Shown piece after piece: positions 17,497 through 28,284 of a stretch of DNA of 64,000 nucleotides (position 1 is the first letter of the stretch; each line of letters opens with the position of its first letter). Below the pieces are notes generated by a model. The model was not told the DNA's origin. It searched no databases and worked only from the letters and a program-made list of their open reading frames with translations. This DNA is from Clostridiales bacterium (lineage in GTDB: Bacteria; Bacillota; Clostridia; Christensenellales; Aristaeellaceae), in assembly GCA_015056085.1 (NCBI GenBank), contig SVHA01000003.1, positions 1-64,000 on the forward strand. Reading direction: 5' to 3'. Made by a program: the position numbers and the translations under genes.

Positions 17497-18482
17497 AACC
17501 AGCCCTCATGGCTTTCCTTGTATTCTTTCACCGCAGCGTCAGCGTCGGCAATCAGCGCCGCCATTTCCTGCTGATTGTACACCGTGGAGCCGCTGGCGCA
17601 GGCGTGGCCGCCGCCCCGGTACTTTTCCGCCACCGTGTTGATGGCCATAAACCGGCTGCGCAGCCGCACCCGGATGCTGCCCTCGGCGTCGCCGCTCTCA
17701 ATGAAGGCGATCCAGCTCAGGCAGCCCTTGATGCCCTCAAGAAAGGACACCGCCGTGCTGGCCGTTTCCAGCGTGATGCCGAATTCCTTCTGCATCTCCC
17801 GGCTGATGAACACGTGGGCCACGCCATTTTCCGTGATCTGCATCTGCTCATATACGGCCGCCTTGAACTTCAGGGTAGCAAAATCCGACAGATACAGGTT
17901 GGCGAAAAGAGGCTCGGTTTTCACGCCCTGATCCAGCATCAACCCCGCCAGACGCATGGTATCGCCGCACACGCCCTCAAAGCGGAAGCGCCCGGAGTCC
18001 GTCACCATGCCAGTGTAAATATAGGTGGCGGCTTCCCGGTCGATGACCAGTTCGTCCTGAAAGGCTTCGTACAGCCTGGCGATCATCTCACAGCAGGAGG
18101 AGCGTTCCTCCTCCACCCACATGACGTCGCCGTAGGGCTCGTTGTTGATGTGGTGGTCGATTTTCACCAATTCCCGGCAGAGTTTGAACTTCTGGTTGGA
18201 AATGCGATCCGTGCAGGCCGTATCCACCACCACTGCCAGCGCCTCCCGGTAGAAGTCGTCGTCGGCTTCGTCCTCATCCGCGCCCAGGAAGGCCAGAAAG
18301 TCGCTCTTCTGATAATCCACCAGCCGGATGTCCTTCCGGGGCCAGGTGAGCTGCAGCAGCCTTTGGAGGCCCTTGGAGGACCCCACGCAGTCGCCGTCCA
18401 GGCGCACATGGCGGAAAATCAGAATCTTGTCATACTGCCGGATTTTGTCCATCACGGCATTCATTTGCTGAAGGTTTGTCAT
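17493..18482 (-). CDS. DHH/DHHA1 phosphoesterase, NrnA-like (copy A)
   Basis: Protein of 329 residues with the bifunctional oligoribonuclease/pAp-phosphatase layout. HVRLDGDCVGSS replaces the usual HxxPDGDxxGS (Pro to Leu). VVVDTA, the DHH motif in KIDHHINNEPYG, YTGMVTDSGRFRFEG and the DHHA1 end motif GGGHACASGS are present. Expected substrates are 2-5 nt RNAs or pAp. It overlaps both neighbours by 4 bp (ATGA type). A second, diverged copy lies directly upstream. Confidence 0.88.
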   Translation of the reverse strand: MTNLQQMNAVMDKIRQYDKILIFRHVRLDGDCVGSSKGLQRLLQLTWPRKDIRLVDYQKSDFLAFLGADEDEADDDFYREALAVVVDTACTDRISNQKFKLCRELVKIDHHINNEPYGDVMWVEEERSSCCEMIARLYEAFQDELVIDREAATYIYTGMVTDSGRFRFEGVCGDTMRLAGLMLDQGVKTEPLFANLYLSDFATLKFKAAVYEQMQITENGVAHVFISREMQKEFGITLETASTAVSFLEGIKGCLSWIAFIESGDAEGSIRVRLRSRFMAINTVAEKYRGGGHACASGSTVYNQQEMAALIADADAAVKEYKESHEGWL

Positions 18483-19438
18483 TCATTCTCTCCTGCGAGG
18501 GCATCCAGATCGCTGAGCATCTGCATGGCCTCGTCTTTCGTTTTCAGGGTGGCCCCGCTGGCCTTGGCGTGACCGCCGCCGCCATACTTGACGGCAACGG
18601 GGTTGATGTTATAGCGGCTGGAGCGCAGTTCGCACAGGATGCCGCCCTCGGTCTCGGTAAAGTTCACCCAGATGTCCACGCCCCGGATGTCAGCCATGGT
18701 GCTGACCATGCTGCGGGAAATGGTGAAGGTGTCGGCGTCAATGGCCGCTGCTTCCTCCCTGGTGGTGTAAATGTACGCCACACGGTTGGGGGTGAAGGCG
18801 ATCTTCATCACGAACTGCGCCCGAAGACGCATCATGTCGAAATCATTGGCGTAGAGCTGGCGATACAGCTCGTTGGTGTTCACGCCCACGTCCATCAGGT
18901 GCGCCGCCAGCCGGAAGGTGTTGGCGGTGGTGGCGTCATAGCGGAAGCGGCCGGAGTCGGTCACCATGCCCGTATAGAGGGCCTGGGCCGCCAGTTGAGG
19001 AATGGACAGGCCGCAGGTCACGGCAAAATCCGTCACCAGCCCGCAGCAGCTCTCGTAGCCCGTGTCCGTCACTTCCAGAGCGCAGATGCGCTCGCAGAAA
19101 ATATGATGATCCAGCCGCACGGTATCCTTTGCGGTCAGATACCGCTCGTCGCTGATCAGCGCCTTGGCTGAAGTATCCAGCACCACCGCCAGCGCATCGT
19201 GATACATCCCGTCCGCCACGTCGTCCATCACCGAATCAGGGATGAACCCATACCGGCCCGCAGGGTCGCCCACGGCCAGAATCTCCTTTTCGGGGAAGTT
19301 CTCCTTCAGGATGTGCTTGAGGCCCACCTGGGCGCCGATGGCGTCTCCGTCGGGCTTTTCATGGCGATGGATGATGATGCGCTGATAGCCTTTCACCTTT
19401 TCCAGAATGGCTTGAAATCCTGCTTTCGTGGTGTTCAT
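18479..19438 (-). CDS. DHH/DHHA1 phosphoesterase, NrnA-like (copy B)
   Basis: A paralogue of copy A, 319 residues, closer to the family consensus: HRHEKPDGDAIGAQ, VVLDTSA, VRLDHHIF, YTGMVTDSGRFRYDA and GGGHAKASGA. It is the first gene of a three-gene unit (copy B, copy A, surE). AAAGGACAGG precedes the ATG. Two adjacent copies in one unit suggest divided substrates or a heterodimer. Confidence 0.88.
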   Translation of the reverse strand: MNTTKAGFQAILEKVKGYQRIIIHRHEKPDGDAIGAQVGLKHILKENFPEKEILAVGDPAGRYGFIPDSVMDDVADGMYHDALAVVLDTSAKALISDERYLTAKDTVRLDHHIFCERICALEVTDTGYESCCGLVTDFAVTCGLSIPQLAAQALYTGMVTDSGRFRYDATTANTFRLAAHLMDVGVNTNELYRQLYANDFDMMRLRAQFVMKIAFTPNRVAYIYTTREEAAAIDADTFTISRSMVSTMADIRGVDIWVNFTETEGGILCELRSSRYNINPVAVKYGGGGHAKASGATLKTKDEAMQMLSDLDALAGENE

Positions 19439-19493
19439 CGGACCTGTCCTTTCGGCCTTGCTTGGCGTCTGCCGCTGGCAGGCGCTCCCCAGT

Positions 19494-19523
19494 ATTATAC
19501 CCTATAACCATGGTCTGTGTCAA
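19494..19523 (-). promoter_or_regulatory. Consensus promoter for nrnA-nrnA-surE unit
   Basis: Minus strand: TTGACA (19523-19518), 18 nt, TATAAT (19499-19494). Both boxes are perfect. The leader contains a small CTGCC/GGCAG hairpin. Confidence 0.85.
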
Positions 19524-19535
19524 AAATTCAGCACC

Positions 19536-20684
19536 TTACAGCCAGAGAATTTCTTCTGCCCGGGCGGGGTCTCCCCGGCCCATGCGGCGCATGAGTGCCG
19601 CTGCCGTGCGGTCAAAGGCCGTGTGGTCAATCAGCCGGAAAGCCGCCGCCAGCGTGTCCACCAGCGCATGGTCCTCCTTTTGCCACACAGCGTCCCCCAG
19701 GGTGAGGAAGCGCATCAGCCCATACACGGCGCACAGGCCCAGATAGGCGTCCGGCAGCGTGAGGCGGCTCTCCCCAAAGGGAAAGCGGGAGAAGAAGAGG
19801 TGATTCACCAGTGCGTGCTCAAACCAAATCTCCCAATCAGGGTAGCGCTCCTGCAGCAATCGACAGGCTTCCTGATACGCCTCCTGCCCATGCTGAACAA
19901 ACCGGCTCAGCGCCCGCTCGCCATAGTCATGGATGCTCCTGCTGCGCTGATCGAGCTGCGCCACCAGTTCCTCCATGATGGCAAGGCCGTCTTCCAGATG
20001 GCCTTGTCCATGGCTGTTAAGAGGCGCAGACGCCTCCAGGAGGCGCTGCAGCGCCGCTTCATCCCTGCTGGCAAGCACTGCTTCAAGCGCCTGCAGGCGG
20101 CCTCCCAGGGCCGCTATACGGGCGGGCAGGGGCGCTTGACGCTGCTGCAAGCATCTGATGAGCCACAGGCGGATATCCTGTTCCCGCCCGAAGGTCTTTT
20201 CCTGAATCTCCCGTCGGGACTGGCTGGGGCTATCGTCCTCATCAGGCAGACGCACAAAGGCGAGGGGCTCCTGCTGCTGAAAGAGCATTTCCAGCACGGC
20301 TTCGCAGCTGTTGGTGCAGGAACACTCCGGCGATTCGTCGTTTCTCACGCCACGGGGGTACATTTTGCACACCCGGCTGAGCACATCGCCGCCCAGTTCG
20401 GCATGGAGGGCACAGCGTCCGTCCTCCAGCCGCAGGGGGCAGTTGCCGTCATAGCGGGGGCTGATTTCAGCGTAGGCCTCCGGGGAGCGCTGGGATTTCA
20501 GCCGCAGCGCCACGTCAATCTTTCGGCGCAAGTCCGGGCTGCATTCCACACCCAGCAGGCGGAAATAGTCCTCCATGGACACGGAAATCGGCCAGCCTTC
20601 GCAGCAGGCATGGCGGCAGGCCCCCATCTTGCAGGAAAAACGGGGATAATATGCCGGCATCAGAAATTCTTGCCTTTGCGCCAT
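19536..20684 (-). CDS. Flagellin lysine-N-methylase (FliB)-like protein
   Basis: A 382-residue protein with the FliB/YkgJ cysteine pattern: FSCKMGACRHACCEGWPISVS near 15-35, CPLRLEDGRCALHAELG near 80-96, SRVCKMYPRG near 103-112 and CSCTNSCEAVLEML near 120-133. These cysteines likely bind a metal cluster. The ATG at 20684 is chosen because AAGAAGG lies 7 nt upstream. FliB methylates flagellin in some enterics, but no flagellar gene is in this window, so the substrate here may differ. Confidence 0.75.
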   Translation of the reverse strand: MAQRQEFLMPAYYPRFSCKMGACRHACCEGWPISVSMEDYFRLLGVECSPDLRRKIDVALRLKSQRSPEAYAEISPRYDGNCPLRLEDGRCALHAELGGDVLSRVCKMYPRGVRNDESPECSCTNSCEAVLEMLFQQQEPLAFVRLPDEDDSPSQSRREIQEKTFGREQDIRLWLIRCLQQRQAPLPARIAALGGRLQALEAVLASRDEAALQRLLEASAPLNSHGQGHLEDGLAIMEELVAQLDQRSRSIHDYGERALSRFVQHGQEAYQEACRLLQERYPDWEIWFEHALVNHLFFSRFPFGESRLTLPDAYLGLCAVYGLMRFLTLGDAVWQKEDHALVDTLAAAFRLIDHTAFDRTAAALMRRMGRGDPARAEEILWL

Positions 20685-20719
20685 CAAGGCACCTTCTTTC
20701 AAGACAAATCAACGTGAAT

Positions 20720-20748
20720 ATTATACGCCTTTCCTTTTTCCGGCGCAA
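20720..20748 (-). promoter_or_regulatory. Promoter for FliB-like gene
   Basis: Minus strand: TTGCGC (20748-20743), 17 nt, TATAAT (20725-20720). Confidence 0.7.
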
Positions 20749-20770
20749 GAATTTTCCTTTGTAACAACAC

Positions 20771-20800
20771 AAAAAAGCGGCACACCTTCGGGTGTGCCGC
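20771..20800 (-). terminator. Terminator of opp operon
   Basis: Minus strand: GCGGCACACC, loop CGAA, GGTGTGCCGC, then six T. It follows the oppA-like gene. Confidence 0.92.
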
Positions 20801-20841
20801 CCATGTTTCATCTGTATGCGCCAGATGTCACGTCCATCGGA

Positions 20842-22677
20842 TTATTCGCCGATGGTGGTGTACATCAGGTACTTGTAGCCCAGAGGATTGGAGAAGAAAC
20901 CATCCACCTTGTCGCTGAGCATATAGATGTCGGTGTAGTAGTACAGAGGAGTGATGCAGCCGGTAGCCATCAGCATGTCTTCAGCAACGTGCATCAGAGC
21001 ATAGCGGGTGGTGGTGTCGGTGCAGGCCTTGATCTTGGAGATCAGCACGTCATAGGTCTGAGCCCAGGTGCCGTTCTCGACCTTCACGTCGATGCCCAGG
21101 CCAGTCAGGTCCAGGTTGTACATGGCCAGTTCAGCGTGAGCGCCCTTGCCATACTGGACGTCGTTGTTGCCGGAGCCGGAAACCCACATATCCAGGAAGC
21201 AGATGGGATCGTTGTAGTCAGCCAGCCAGCCGTTACGGGCCACATAGTAGTCGCCGTTCTTACGGGTGTTCAGGAAGGTGTTCCATTCCTGGTTGACCAG
21301 GGTCATGTTGACGCCGATGCCAGCCACAGCATTCTGCAGATACTCACCGATGGCCTTGTGGGCATCAGAGGTGTTGTACAGATATTCCATGGAGGGGATA
21401 TCGGTGAACATACCGGTGGCTTCGTCGTAGGTGTAGTACTTCTTCAGGGTCTCAACGGCAGCAGCGTAGTTGGCGTTGAAGGCTTCCTTGGTCACGTCGT
21501 AATAGCCGACGAATTCGGTGGACTGGTTGCAGTTCTTGTAGAACTCGGTGCCGTCAGCATCGGTCATGCCCATGGCGACGAAGGAAGAAGCGGGGACCTG
21601 GCCGGCCTGGCCGATTTCTTCCACGATGTAGTTGCGGTCCAGCAGCAGGGCCAGAGCCTGACGGATTTCAGCGTTGGCCTTTTCAGCTTCCACGCCGGTG
21701 AGGGTGGAGGTGGCAGGCAGCAGGTTCTGGTTGACGTTCCAGCAGACGTAGTAGGTACCGATCTGGCCGGCCACCACGAACTCAGTGGGATACTCGGTCT
21801 TCAGGGTAGCGATTTCAGCGGTGGGAACGTCGTCGATCAGCAGCCAGTCGCCGTTCTTGTAGTTGGCGAGCATATTGTTGGCGTCGTCAGACAGGTAGCA
21901 CTCGATGACATCCATGGTCACCTTGTCGGCGTTGAAGTAGTTGGGATTCTTGGTCAGGGTGATCTTGGCAGAGTGTTCCCAACCAGTGATGGTGTAAGCG
22001 CCGTTGCACACATAGGTGGCAGGCTCGGTGGCCCAAGCTTCGTTGGCAACCACGTCTTCACGCACGGGCAGGTAGGTGGGGAAGGCCAGCAGCTCATTCC
22101 AGTAAGCCACGGCGTTGTTCAGGGTGACCTTGATGGTCTTGGCATCGGGAGCTTCCACAGCCAGATCATCGGGATAGCCCTTCACGACTTCGAACATATA
22201 GCCATAGTCAGCGCCCAGGGCAGTGGAGGCAGCGCGCTTCCAAGCGAAGACGAAGTCATTGGCGGTCAGTTCCTTGCCGTCGGACCACGTAAGGCCATCC
22301 TTCAGGGTGTAGGTGTAGGTCACAGTGCCGTCATCGTTGGCAACGGGAGCGGGCAGCTCGGTGGCGCACTCGGGAACGATCACCAGGTTGCCGTTGGCAT
22401 CCTGCGCCCAGGTAGCCAGGCCGGAGAACAGGTGAGCGATCATGGTCGCGCCGTCAACGGCGGAGTTGAGGGCGGGGTCCAGGGTGTCGGGCTCAGAGGC
22501 CAGGCACACGGGCAGGACGACCGCTTCGGCGGCAGCCGCAGGAGCCTCGGTGGGATCAGCGGGAGCAGCAGGGGCGTCGGTCACGACGGGCTGGGGGTCG
22601 GCCGTGGGGGTGGTGCAGGCGGTGGTCGCCAGAACCACAACCATCAACATAGCCAACAGTGCAAGCAGCTTCTTCAT
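20842..22677 (-). CDS. oppA: Oligopeptide-binding lipoprotein (OppA-like)
   Basis: Family 5 (SBP_bac_5) binding protein of 611 residues. The lipobox is LATTAC near residue 21, followed by a short PAAPADPTEAPAA linker. The mature domain shows ASEPDTLDPALNSAVDG, TYTLKDGLTWSDGKELTANDFVFAWKR and the ADYNDPICFLDMW segment usual in OppA. It is the last gene of a unit with oppB, oppC, oppD and oppF. AGGAGG precedes the ATG. The long intergenic gap before it (68 bp) may allow separate, higher expression. Confidence 0.92.
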   Translation of the reverse strand: MKKLLALLAMLMVVVLATTACTTPTADPQPVVTDAPAAPADPTEAPAAAAEAVVLPVCLASEPDTLDPALNSAVDGATMIAHLFSGLATWAQDANGNLVIVPECATELPAPVANDDGTVTYTYTLKDGLTWSDGKELTANDFVFAWKRAASTALGADYGYMFEVVKGYPDDLAVEAPDAKTIKVTLNNAVAYWNELLAFPTYLPVREDVVANEAWATEPATYVCNGAYTITGWEHSAKITLTKNPNYFNADKVTMDVIECYLSDDANNMLANYKNGDWLLIDDVPTAEIATLKTEYPTEFVVAGQIGTYYVCWNVNQNLLPATSTLTGVEAEKANAEIRQALALLLDRNYIVEEIGQAGQVPASSFVAMGMTDADGTEFYKNCNQSTEFVGYYDVTKEAFNANYAAAVETLKKYYTYDEATGMFTDIPSMEYLYNTSDAHKAIGEYLQNAVAGIGVNMTLVNQEWNTFLNTRKNGDYYVARNGWLADYNDPICFLDMWVSGSGNNDVQYGKGAHAELAMYNLDLTGLGIDVKVENGTWAQTYDVLISKIKACTDTTTRYALMHVAEDMLMATGCITPLYYYTDIYMLSDKVDGFFSNPLGYKYLMYTTIGE

Positions 22678-22745
22678 GGGTAAACCTCCTAAAGAATTTT
22701 CTCAAAAACGCGTTTAACGCGCTGATGGAACAGAGTGACTGGAAA

Positions 22746-23725
22746 TCAGTTGATTTCCTCAGCGAAGTGGCAGGCCACGAAGTGTCCCGTTTCCACTTCC
22801 TTGAATTCCGGCATACTGGCCGCACATTCTTCCTTGGCGTAAGGGCAGCGGGTGCGGAAGGGGCAGCCGGAGGGAGCATTGAGGGGAGAGGGAATGTCGC
22901 CGTGAAGCACGATGCGCTGATTGGCGCGGGCTGTCTTGGGATCCGGCAGCGGCACCGAGGAGAGCAGGGACTTCGAGTAAGGATGCAGGGGGCGGTTGTA
23001 GATGGTGTCGGCGTCTGCCAGCTCCACCATCTTGCCCAGATACATCACGGCGATTCTGTCGGAAATGTGCCTCACCACCAGCAGGTCGTGGGCAATGAAC
23101 AGGTACGTCAGACCCAGACGATCCTGCAGGTCATCAAACATATTGATCACCTGTGCCTGAATGGACACGTCCAGGGCCGACACCGGCTCGTCGCAGACGA
23201 TGAATTCCGGGTTGACCGCAAGGGAGCGGGCGATGCCGATGCGCTGACGCTGGCCGCCGGAGAATTCATGAGCGTATCGGGAGGCGTGCTCGCTGTTGAG
23301 GCCCACATAGCTCATCAGCTCCAGGATGCGTTCCTCACGCTCCTTTTTGGAGGAATAGAGTTTGTGCACATCCAGCGGCTCACCCACGATGTCGCTGACC
23401 GTCATGCGGGGGTTGAGGGAGGAGTAGGGGTCCTGGAAGACCATGGTAGCCTTCTTGCGGAACTCCTGAATGTCTTGTTCGGACTTGAGCAGCTTTCCAT
23501 CATACCATATTTCGCCGGCGGTGGGTTTATACAGGTGAAGGATGGTGCGGCCCACTGTGGTTTTGCCGCAGCCAGATTCGCCCACCAGACCCAGCGTTTC
23601 GCCCTTCTTGATGGCGAAGGATACATCATCCACCGCCTTGAGGGGCTTGGACCGGAAGAAGCCCATGTTGATGTCAAAATACTGCTTCAGGCCCTTGACT
23701 TCCAGAAGGTTGCGATCTTCGGACA

Positions 23726-23729
<4 letters not shown>
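22746..23729 (-). CDS. oppF: Oligopeptide ABC importer ATPase OppF
   Basis: ATPase of 327 residues. Walker A is GESGCGKTT near 54, the Q-loop [15 protein letters not shown], the signature FSGGQRQR, Walker [19 protein letters not shown]. The C-terminal [16 protein letters not shown] motif belongs to the oligopeptide/dipeptide-type extension, where cysteines may hold an iron-sulfur cluster. It overlaps oppD by 4 bp. Confidence 0.93.
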
Positions 23730-24829
<1,100 letters not shown>

Positions 24830-24847
24830 ATCCGGGTTGCTCCTTTC

Positions 24848-25906
24848 TTACGCGTTGAGCTTGGGGTCAAAGGCATCCCGCAGGCCATCGCCGAAGAGGT
24901 TCAGGCTCAGCACGATCAGGCAGATCACCAGCGCCGGAATGATCAGGCGATGCGGATAGGTGTTGATGCCGTTGAGCGCATCAGAGGCCAGGGAGCCCAG
25001 AGAGGGCATGGGAGCGTTAACGCCCAGGCCCAGGAAGGACAGGAAGGACTCGGTGAAGATTGCATTGGGAATCTGCAGGGCGGTGGAGATAATCACCACG
25101 CTGATGCAGTTGGGAATCAGATGCTTACGGATGATCCACTTGCCCTTGGCGCCGGTGGCCTGGGCGGAGAGGACGTATTCCTGCTCACGCAGGGAGAGGA
25201 TCTGGCCGCGGATCATGCGGGCCATGGACACCCAGTACAGAAGGGCGAACACAATGAACATGGAAATGACATTGGAGCCGATCTTTTCAAGGAAGGTGCC
25301 TTCCACGTTAAGCGATTTGTTCAGCACCACGCTCAGCAGGATGATCACCAGCATATCCGGCAGGGAGTAGATGATATCCACCACACGCATGATGGCCAAG
25401 TCAACCTTGCCGCCGAAGTAACCGGCGATGGAGCCGATACTCATGCCGATCATCAGCACGATGATGGAGGCGAAGAAGCCAACCGCCAGGGAAATGCGGG
25501 TGCCGTAGACCACGCGGATGAAGTAATCTCTGCCCTGGCCGTCCGTGCCGAAAATATGGGGGAAGATGTACTCGCCGTTTTCGATGCGTTCCAGTTCCGT
25601 GGCGCCGTATTCAAAGGGCGCCAGATTGTTGTAACTGCGGTCCATGGGCTTGCCGGGCGTGTTGCCCAGGAACTGCTGATAGGCATAAGGCCAGAACAGC
25701 GGCAGCAGGATGGACGAGAGAGTAATCAGCACCACCACAATCAGGCTGACGGTTGCAACTTTGTTCTTCAACAGCCGCTTCACGCCATCCTTGAAGAAGG
25801 TGGAAGAAGGCCGCATCTTGGAGATGTATTCCTTATCCGCATCCGTTGCATCTTCAAACAGATTCGGATTCAGGTGCAAGCTGAAGGGCTTGTTCTTGTT
25901 GGTCAT
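24848..25906 (-). CDS. oppC: Oligopeptide ABC importer permease OppC
   Basis: Permease of 352 residues. A long cytoplasmic N-terminal tail precedes the first helix (VSLIVVVLITLSSILLPLF). It has the OppC N-terminal domain, the GTDGQGRDYFIRVVYGTRISL motif, and the EAA loop YVLSAQATGAKGKWIIRKHLIPN. It lies between oppB and oppD in the usual order. Confidence 0.93.
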   Translation of the reverse strand: MTNKNKPFSLHLNPNLFEDATDADKEYISKMRPSSTFFKDGVKRLLKNKVATVSLIVVVLITLSSILLPLFWPYAYQQFLGNTPGKPMDRSYNNLAPFEYGATELERIENGEYIFPHIFGTDGQGRDYFIRVVYGTRISLAVGFFASIIVLMIGMSIGSIAGYFGGKVDLAIMRVVDIIYSLPDMLVIILLSVVLNKSLNVEGTFLEKIGSNVISMFIVFALLYWVSMARMIRGQILSLREQEYVLSAQATGAKGKWIIRKHLIPNCISVVIISTALQIPNAIFTESFLSFLGLGVNAPMPSLGSLASDALNGINTYPHRLIIPALVICLIVLSLNLFGDGLRDAFDPKLNA

Positions 25907-25920
25907 GAGCTTTTCTCTCC

Positions 25921-26850
25921 TTAATCGAACTCGATGCGGGGATCAACGGCCTTATACAGCAGGTCGGTGACCAGATTCATGACCACAATCAGCGACGCCA
26001 GCACGATGGTGGTGCCCATGATCATGGTGTAGTCACGGTTGATGATGGCGGAGATGAACTGGCGACCGATGCCAGGCACAGCGAAGATCTGTTCCACCAC
26101 CATGGAGCCGGTGACGATGAAGGCCAGCATGGGTCCGAAGTAGGTCAGCACGGGAATCAGGCTGTTCTTGAGTGCGTGACCGAAAATCACCTTGGGGGCA
26201 GGCACGCCCTTGGCCCGGGCAGTGCGGATATAATCCTGTCCCAGCACATCCAGCATGGAGGAACGGGTCAGGCGGGTGATGTACGCCATGGGGTAGAGCA
26301 TCAGGGTGATCACGGGGAGGATCAAGCCCTGAGACGTGGTGCCGTTGGCTGGCAACCATCCCAGCGCCACCGAGAATATCAGGAGCAGGAATGTACCCAT
26401 AATGAACGACGGCATGGACACAAAGGCGGTGGTAATCACCATGATGACCTTGTCCAGAATCGTGTTCCTTCGAAGGGCTGCGATAGCGCCCAGTGTGATG
26501 CCCGTCAGCGCCGCTGCGCAGGCTGCAATCAGGCCCAGCTTTGCAGAAGTCTGCATGCCATCTACGATAATATCAATGACCATGCGTCCGCGCTGCTTGA
26601 GGGAAGGACCGAAGTCAAACTTCGTCACGATGTCGCTGAGATAGGTGGTGTACTGCTCAAAGAGCGGTTTGTCCAGACCAAATTTGGCTTCCAGCGCAGC
26701 TGTGGCTTCCTTGGAGATGGCTTTTTCACCAACAAAGGGGCCGCCGGGAATGGAGTGCATCACGAAGAAGGTCACCGTGATTACAATCCAGATCGTCAGC
26801 AGCGCCAGCAGGACGCGCTTGAGGATGTAAAACATCATCTTGGAACTCAT
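25921..26850 (-). CDS. oppB: Oligopeptide ABC importer permease OppB
   Basis: Permease of 309 residues with six helices. It starts MSSKMMFYILKRVLLALLTI, a standard OppB N-terminus, and has the EAA motif YIRTARAKGVPAPKVIFGHALKN. The ATG at 26850 is chosen since AAAGGTGGG lies 5 nt upstream; the in-frame codons before it are not conserved-looking. First gene of oppBCDF-oppA. Confidence 0.93.
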   Translation of the reverse strand: MSSKMMFYILKRVLLALLTIWIVITVTFFVMHSIPGGPFVGEKAISKEATAALEAKFGLDKPLFEQYTTYLSDIVTKFDFGPSLKQRGRMVIDIIVDGMQTSAKLGLIAACAAALTGITLGAIAALRRNTILDKVIMVITTAFVSMPSFIMGTFLLLIFSVALGWLPANGTTSQGLILPVITLMLYPMAYITRLTRSSMLDVLGQDYIRTARAKGVPAPKVIFGHALKNSLIPVLTYFGPMLAFIVTGSMVVEQIFAVPGIGRQFISAIINRDYTMIMGTTIVLASLIVVMNLVTDLLYKAVDPRIEFD

Positions 26851-26937
26851 GGATACCCACCTTTCATGAAACAGTGTTTTCCCACCGACCACAGGGGCGA
26901 GGATTGTATACCGTGTCCGGGAACACTGTATACAGGC

Positions 26938-26965
26938 ATTATACGCAACATCGCGAAAAAATCAA
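26938..26965 (-). promoter_or_regulatory. Promoter for opp operon
   Basis: Minus strand: TTGATT (26965-26960), 16 nt, TATAAT (26943-26938). The stretch from 26966 to about 27130 is AT-rich and holds nothing else I recognise. Confidence 0.6.
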
Positions 26966-27604
26966 TACTTTTTTCACAGAAAAACATTGGCTGTACAGTA
27001 TTTTTATTGTTTTTTGGGCCAAATTATGCAGATTTTCTGGCTGATTCTACATTTTTATACACCAATTTGCATAATTCATGGAAAATCTGGCAACTTTCTT
27101 CCTGTATCCCACAGGAAGACGGTTTCCAGGTGAATGGAGGGCGGGGAGGAGGCACCCCTTGACAAGGGAGCATACCCTGCCCCTTTTTGTGGCGATGCAC
27201 GTTGATTCTCCACAACAAAAAGATTGCGCCGAATCTAATCCGATACCCGTCACGTAACTTTTCCTCAACAACCAGGGGGCTTTCCGATCGGTCCCTGGGC
27301 CCCTTCGGCCGCACCCCCACAACTTTTTTGAGCAAGCGACAAGGGAAAACCGTTTTTCCAACAAACAGGCTAAAAGCACCTCCATCCGGAGGGAACCCGA
27401 AGGTTTCCAAAGGGCGATCGGAAAGCCCTTTGGTCGCCCGTGAGGGCGAAACCCTCCCTTGCATGTAAAGCCATGCCATTAAGGAAAAAGCGTGCATCGG
27501 CACAAACGAAAAGCCCCCTCCGGGAGGGGACTCCGCCGTCAGGCGGTGGGGGAGCCTGCACTGCAGCGGGTATGATTTCATGCAAGGGGTAGCGCTTGTT
27601 GGGT

Positions 27605-27630
27605 GTTCTTTCTCAGGCCTGAGAAAGAAC
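27605..27630. repeat. 26-bp perfect palindrome
   Basis: Same self-complementary sequence as at 16093. Confidence 0.9.
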
Positions 27631-28258
27631 CAAAGAGGGCCAGAGGGGGTGTCTCAATTCATCCCACCCGGAGACACCCCCTCTGGACTCCCCCCTTTCC
27701 CCCGGTCTTGTGAGGGTTATTGAGTTGACTGACCCTCAAACGCCTCGCGGGGGCGGCCCGTTTCGGGGTCGCTCCGATGGAGTCCGTGTGCGGCGACGGA
27801 GCGCCGCACGCCGGAACTGTTGTGGAGGTTGTTGTCTGATGCCTGTTTCATGTCTTTTCCTCAACAGCCAGAGGGCTTTCCGATCGGTCCGCCTCCGCTT
27901 CGCTCCGGAAACTCGCCTTCGGCGACTGCCCACTGGGCAGTTCGTTTCCCCTGGACGCCTTCGGCCGCACCCCCACAACTTTTTTGAGCAAGCGACAAGG
28001 GAAACCGTTTTTCCAACAAACAGGCTAATACCCCTTCATCCGGAGGGAACCCGAAGGTTTCCAAAGGGCGATCGGAAAGCCCTTTGGTCGCCCGTGAGGG
28101 CGAAACCCTCCCTTGCATGTAAAGCCATGCCATTAAGGAAAAAGCGTGCATCGGCACAAACGAAAAGCCCCCTCCGGGAGGGGACTCCGCCGTCAGGCGG
28201 TGGGGGAGCCTGCACTGCAGCGGGTATGATTTCATGCAAGGGGTAGCGCTTGTTGGGT

Positions 28259-28284
28259 GTTCTTTCTCAGGCCTGAGAAAGAAC
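28259..28284. repeat. 26-bp perfect palindrome
   Basis: Same self-complementary sequence as at 16093, in the second copy of the local duplication. Confidence 0.9.
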
